NCBI GenBank assembly: GCA_031259185.1
Contig: JAIRLV010000281.1
Location: 1-9,366, forward strand
Direction of reading: 5' to 3'
Origin: Elusimicrobiota bacterium
Lineage (GTDB): Bacteria; RUG730
DNA: 9,366 nucleotides
Positions 7,341 through 9,366 of this stretch are shown piece by piece; positions within the stretch are counted from its first letter, which is position 1, and the number at the start of each line of letters is the position of its first letter. The notes beneath the pieces are model-generated. The model did not search any database. It was not told the origin of the DNA and worked only from the letters and a program-made list of their open reading frames with translations. Made by a program: the position numbers and the translations under genes.

Positions 7341-8426
7341 TCATGGAGCGCATCTCATTACCTTGGAACAAAGCCATCTCAAAGAATTAATTCTTATGCT
7401 TTCGGACGCGACAGTTATTTCATTAATAAATGTTTCATTAATATTATAAAGCAGTTTATCAATATTGACTTTATAAATCATAATGCAAAAGATAACGATA
7501 TTATATTTAAATTTTGCCTTTAGTTTCATTTGTTGACATAAGGAACAGGTTCTTTCATCATTAAAATCGACTATTTTATTTATATCATCATTTAATTTTT
7601 TATTGTTTACATTATTAGTTTTAATTATATTATTTTTAAAATAGCGTGATATATTTGTATGGGAAAAAGATTTTAGTTTATATTTTTCTCTAATAATTTC
7701 AGCTACATTTCTTTGAGATTTTTCTTTAGATTCGGTATATATTTTAACTGCTTCTTCATAAATTTGTATAGGCAAAGGTCTTTTAGGGTCTAAAAATTTT
7801 AGACTTAATATTATCTGTTCATTATTTAAAGATATTTTAGGATAATAAAATTCATAATTTGTATCATAAAAATTATATGTTTTATTTTTATAATTTAATA
7901 ATTTATCCTCATCACCTATAATTATAGTTGGCATTAATAATAAATATTGATCTAAATATAAAATCTTATAAGAAACTACTTGATACTTATTTTCTCCAAA
8001 ATATATGAAATACTTTTCTAGTTTTGAGTCTAATTTTTCAGGTGAAATTTCATACGGTATTAGGATTGATGGTATGATATTATTGTTGATGTATGAAATA
8101 GGAAGATTAAAAGTATATTTTTCTTTATTTATTGTTATAGATAATAAAATATCTCTCGTTAAATACTTTGTAATCTTTAAATGGTTGTTTATTAGGTTTT
8201 TAAAGGTTTCGGATATACCATCAAAGATTTCTGAAAGTTCTAGGAACGAGGGAAAATCGGTAGGAATAAAGCAGGAACCAATGAAGATTTTTAAATTGGG
8301 ATTGGCCGTGTCGTTAAGCGGGGAGCTGAAGTGAGTTCCGTTAAAGAAAACGAAGCCAAGTAATTGAAGAAGAAAAGGTTTGTCGGAGGGATTGAAATTA
8401 CATGTACAGGGTGGTATAGTTTTCAT
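7341..8426 (-). CDS. Unrecognised 361-residue protein with a possible helix-turn-helix
   Basis: I do not recognise the family. The product is Asn/Ile/Lys/Tyr-rich. Residues 100-200 are beta-rich, including IIPSILIPYEISPEKLD (117-133). Residues 237-264 (SQRNVAEIIREKYKLKSFSH, then TNISRYFK) read like a helix-turn-helix with a tyrosine/Arg-rich recognition helix. A CSLC pair (294-297) may be half of a zinc site. A loose resemblance to DUF6431-type proteins near mobile elements (a LLP-x-IPY segment, then a helix-turn-helix) is possible but unproven. No signal peptide or clear membrane span is seen. The last ~28 residues lie in duplication copy 2 and may not be native. The start is the ATG nearest a promoter-like region; the ribosome-binding site is poor (GAGAAAGG about 16 bases upstream). 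Codons 1-70 are far more G+C-rich (47% in 8281-8340) than the middle (15% in 7861-7920). It is the first gene of the minus-strand set. Confidence 0.6.
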   Translation of the reverse strand: MKTIPPCTCNFNPSDKPFLLQLLGFVFFNGTHFSSPLNDTANPNLKIFIGSCFIPTDFPSFLELSEIFDGISETFKNLINNHLKITKYLTRDILLSITINKEKYTFNLPISYINNNIIPSILIPYEISPEKLDSKLEKYFIYFGENKYQVVSYKILYLDQYLLLMPTIIIGDEDKLLNYKNKTYNFYDTNYEFYYPKISLNNEQIILSLKFLDPKRPLPIQIYEEAVKIYTESKEKSQRNVAEIIREKYKLKSFSHTNISRYFKNNIIKTNNVNNKKLNDDINKIVDFNDERTCSLCQQMKLKAKFKYNIVIFCIMIYKVNIDKLLYNINETFINEITVASESIRINSLRWLCSKVMRCAP

Positions 8427-8428
8427 GT

Positions 8429-8501
8429 GTGGTGTTTTTGCCTTTCTCTATTGTTTCTTCTCGACAAAAAAATAATAGCATATAAAGGTCAAAAACACCA
8501 C
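8429..8501 (-). promoter_or_regulatory. Promoter region of the 361-residue gene, flanked by a perfect inverted repeat
   Basis: GTGGTGTTTTTG (8429-8440) and its exact complement CAAAAACACCAC (8490-8501) face each other over 49 bases. Between them, on the minus strand, TGCTATTAT (8480-8472) is a good extended -10 element, though no clear -35 is seen. Transcription would start near 8466, giving a leader of about 40 bases before ATG 8426. One arm would lie in the -35 zone and the other in the leader, an arrangement suited to a repressor binding both arms. Alternatively the arms are ends of a small lost element. Confidence 0.4.
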
Positions 8502-8948
8502 GCTTAATTTAAAAAACTAAAAATCCCTCCATGTTTCGCTCCCTTCGGGCCACCACAAAAAAATCTCCTCAAGCTTGATCAATCGCAAAAACCCTATCTA
8601 GTCAGAAAACCCCGAATTTAATGACTTCTTATCAAAGTTTTATTTTGAGGGATCTGGCTAAAACGGACTTTTTGCGGTTTGAGCAAGGTTGCATTAATCT
8701 ACATAAATTTTTATAGCTTATTATATACACTTTAAAATGATAAGTAATATTTTTTCTATTTTTTTTATTGTGTTTATTAAGGTTTTTTCTTAATCTTTTA
8801 ATAATTATGGTATACGACTAACATACCAACTATGAAATTTTTATTTGTTTATAATAAACAGTTTAAAATAAATTTCTTAAAATAAGTTATTATTATCTAA
8901 AATACCTGCTTAAATTTTTATAAATTCTTCTTAGGGTAAGCTGGAAAA
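8502..8948. other. Gene-free AT-rich stretch with degenerate inverted repeats
   Basis: No gene is supported here on either strand. Two segments, 8571-8605 and 8654-8690, form an imperfect inverted repeat with an identical core (cgcaaaaa/tttttgcg) and partial matches on both sides. From 8700 to 8930 the sequence is extremely AT-rich and unstructured. A short pair, GGTAAGC (8935-8941) and GCTTACC (8961-8967), follows. These may be decayed ends of other elements. Confidence 0.5.
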
Positions 8949-9078
8949 GTGGCTGCTAACGCTTACCGAATTTGGGGTGGTATACTTTTTTAGGAATTTT
9001 AGAAATAGGAGGAGGGTGGTACGCTTTTTTTGAAAATTTGAGAATTACGGGGAAACTCTAAAAAGGTGGCTCATTTTT
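8949..9078. repeat. IS21-type terminal subrepeats (GTGG followed by a T-run)
   Basis: Related words recur: ggggtggtatacttttt (8974-8990), gggtggtacgctttttt (9014-9030) and ggtggctcattttt (9065-9078), with a weaker agtggctgct at 8948. IS21-family elements have several such repeats at each end, which bind IstA. A further copy, gggtggtatagtttt, lies at 8409-8423 over the first codons of the 361-residue gene, one mismatch in 15 from the 8975 copy. Confidence 0.5.
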
Positions 9079-9086
9079 GGCTGAGA
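9061..9086. repeat. Right imperfect terminal inverted repeat
   Basis: The core aaaaggtggctcatttttgg pairs in inverted orientation with the left repeat at 641-663. It is the outermost GTGG subrepeat, and isomerase homology begins directly after it. A CA dinucleotide at 9090-9091 could be the true terminus, as IS21 elements often end in CA, but the left side lacks a matching TG. Confidence 0.5.
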
Positions 9087-9366
9087 ATACAGGGCCAAAA
9101 TGGTATGGTTTTTCGTGCGAATCGCCATGAAAGTCTATTCGGTTCCTATACCGAACGGAGGACATTGCTTGATTATACTAAACGGGCGGTAGATTTCTCT
9201 GTTGCGGTTGGGTGCGAGAACGTGGTTTTCGGTTGTCCTAAAAATCGCAATATTCCGAACGATATTAATAATGCCTTGGATATTGCATCAAATTTCTTCT
9301 CTCAGATCGCTGCGTACGCCGTAAAGAACCGAATAGTCATAGCCCTCGAACCTAATCCGACTGTCT
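9084..9366 (+). pseudogene. Sugar phosphate isomerase/epimerase, 5'-truncated, runs off the window
   Basis: The frame reads LFGSYTERRTLLDYTKRAVD, then a strand ending in NVVFGCPKNRNIP, and later IVIALEPNP. This matches the xylose-isomerase-like TIM-barrel family: the FG-x-x-x-ER-x-x-L-DYT block, the GCPKNRN loop and the ALEPNP strand with its metal-binding Glu. The family normally has about 50 further N-terminal residues (first two barrel strands). Here the frame instead enters the terminal repeat and meets a stop at 9039-9041, so the front has been cut off by the mobile DNA. A GTG at 9066 could in principle start a truncated protein, which would lack part of the barrel. The 3' end lies beyond the window. 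The substrate cannot be told from this fragment. Confidence 0.75.

Larger units (their letters stand above)
7022..7425. repeat. Tandem duplication, copy 2 (~404 bp)
   Basis: Direct repeat of 6618-7021, starting with gatctttttcgatctgatta, with small insertions, deletions and substitutions. The copy 2 end (7341-7425) also encodes the last residues (about 334-361) of the 361-residue protein. The matching end of copy 1 (6937-7021) is therefore a decayed duplicate of that tail. The simplest reading is that a unit running from the parB 5' end to the 3' end of the upstream gene was duplicated once and has since diverged. Confidence 0.8.
641..9086 (-). mobile_element. Putative IS21-type composite transposon with primase and ParB genes
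   Basis: The segment is bounded by the imperfect inverted repeat and contains istA and istB with complete motifs. It adds three codirectional genes: a RepB'-type primase, an orphan ParB and a 361-residue unknown. Homology to unrelated genes ends at both boundaries, IS66 on the left and an isomerase on the right. Against a single clean insertion: no target duplication is seen, the internal array and IS1595-like remnant make the element far longer than an ordinary IS21, and the ends could belong to two separate copies joined by recombination. The boundary claim is inference. Confidence 0.4.

Noticed and set aside
7284-7523. A 79-residue + strand frame
   Set aside because: Antisense to the 3' end of the 361-residue gene and duplication copy 2. 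The matching copy 1 frame differs in sequence and stops, so coding is not conserved.

Overview
The window looks like a piece of a bacterial genome full of transposable elements in various states of decay. Most of it is very AT-rich, with remains of at least three insertion-sequence families (IS66, IS1595-like, IS21) and disrupted host genes at both ends. This fits a genome under AT drift with insertion-sequence expansion, such as a host-restricted or symbiotic proteobacterium. Nothing here fixes the taxon, so that is only a guess.

Left edge (1-655, + strand): the truncated and frameshifted front part of an IS66-family transposase. Right edge (about 9084-9366, + strand): a 5'-truncated sugar phosphate isomerase/epimerase of the xylose-isomerase-like TIM-barrel type. 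Between them lies about 8.4 kb bounded by an imperfect inverted repeat (641-663 and 9061-9086). At each end GTGG-containing subrepeats resemble the multiple terminal repeats of IS21-family elements.

Every intact gene between those repeats is on the minus strand. In transcription order they are: an unrecognised 361-residue protein with a possible helix-turn-helix (8426-7341); a ParB/Spo0J-type DNA-binding protein without a ParA partner (6675-5788); the IS21 transposase IstA with a complete DDE triad (4383-2830); its AAA+ ATPase IstB (2750-1959); and a RepB'-type archaeo-eukaryotic primase (1954-1067) four bases after istB. Between parB and istA are a decayed IS1595-like transposase, an array of about 137-bp repeats (about 4485-5380), and an 18-bp palindrome beside the istA ribosome-binding site. 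Between parB and the 361-residue gene is a tandem duplication of about 404 bp that carries a dead copy of the parB start.

The main hypothesis is that this is a large IS21-type transposon, or a transposon that captured plasmid modules. It would combine IstA/IstB transposition with a plasmid-type primase and a ParB protein with a possible repeated binding array. Gene families and motifs are read directly from the sequence. The joint function, the repeat array as a centromere and the outer boundaries are inference. A second unusual feature is strong composition patchiness inside single intact genes: sixty-base stretches of about 15-25% G+C sit in the same reading frame as stretches of about 50%.
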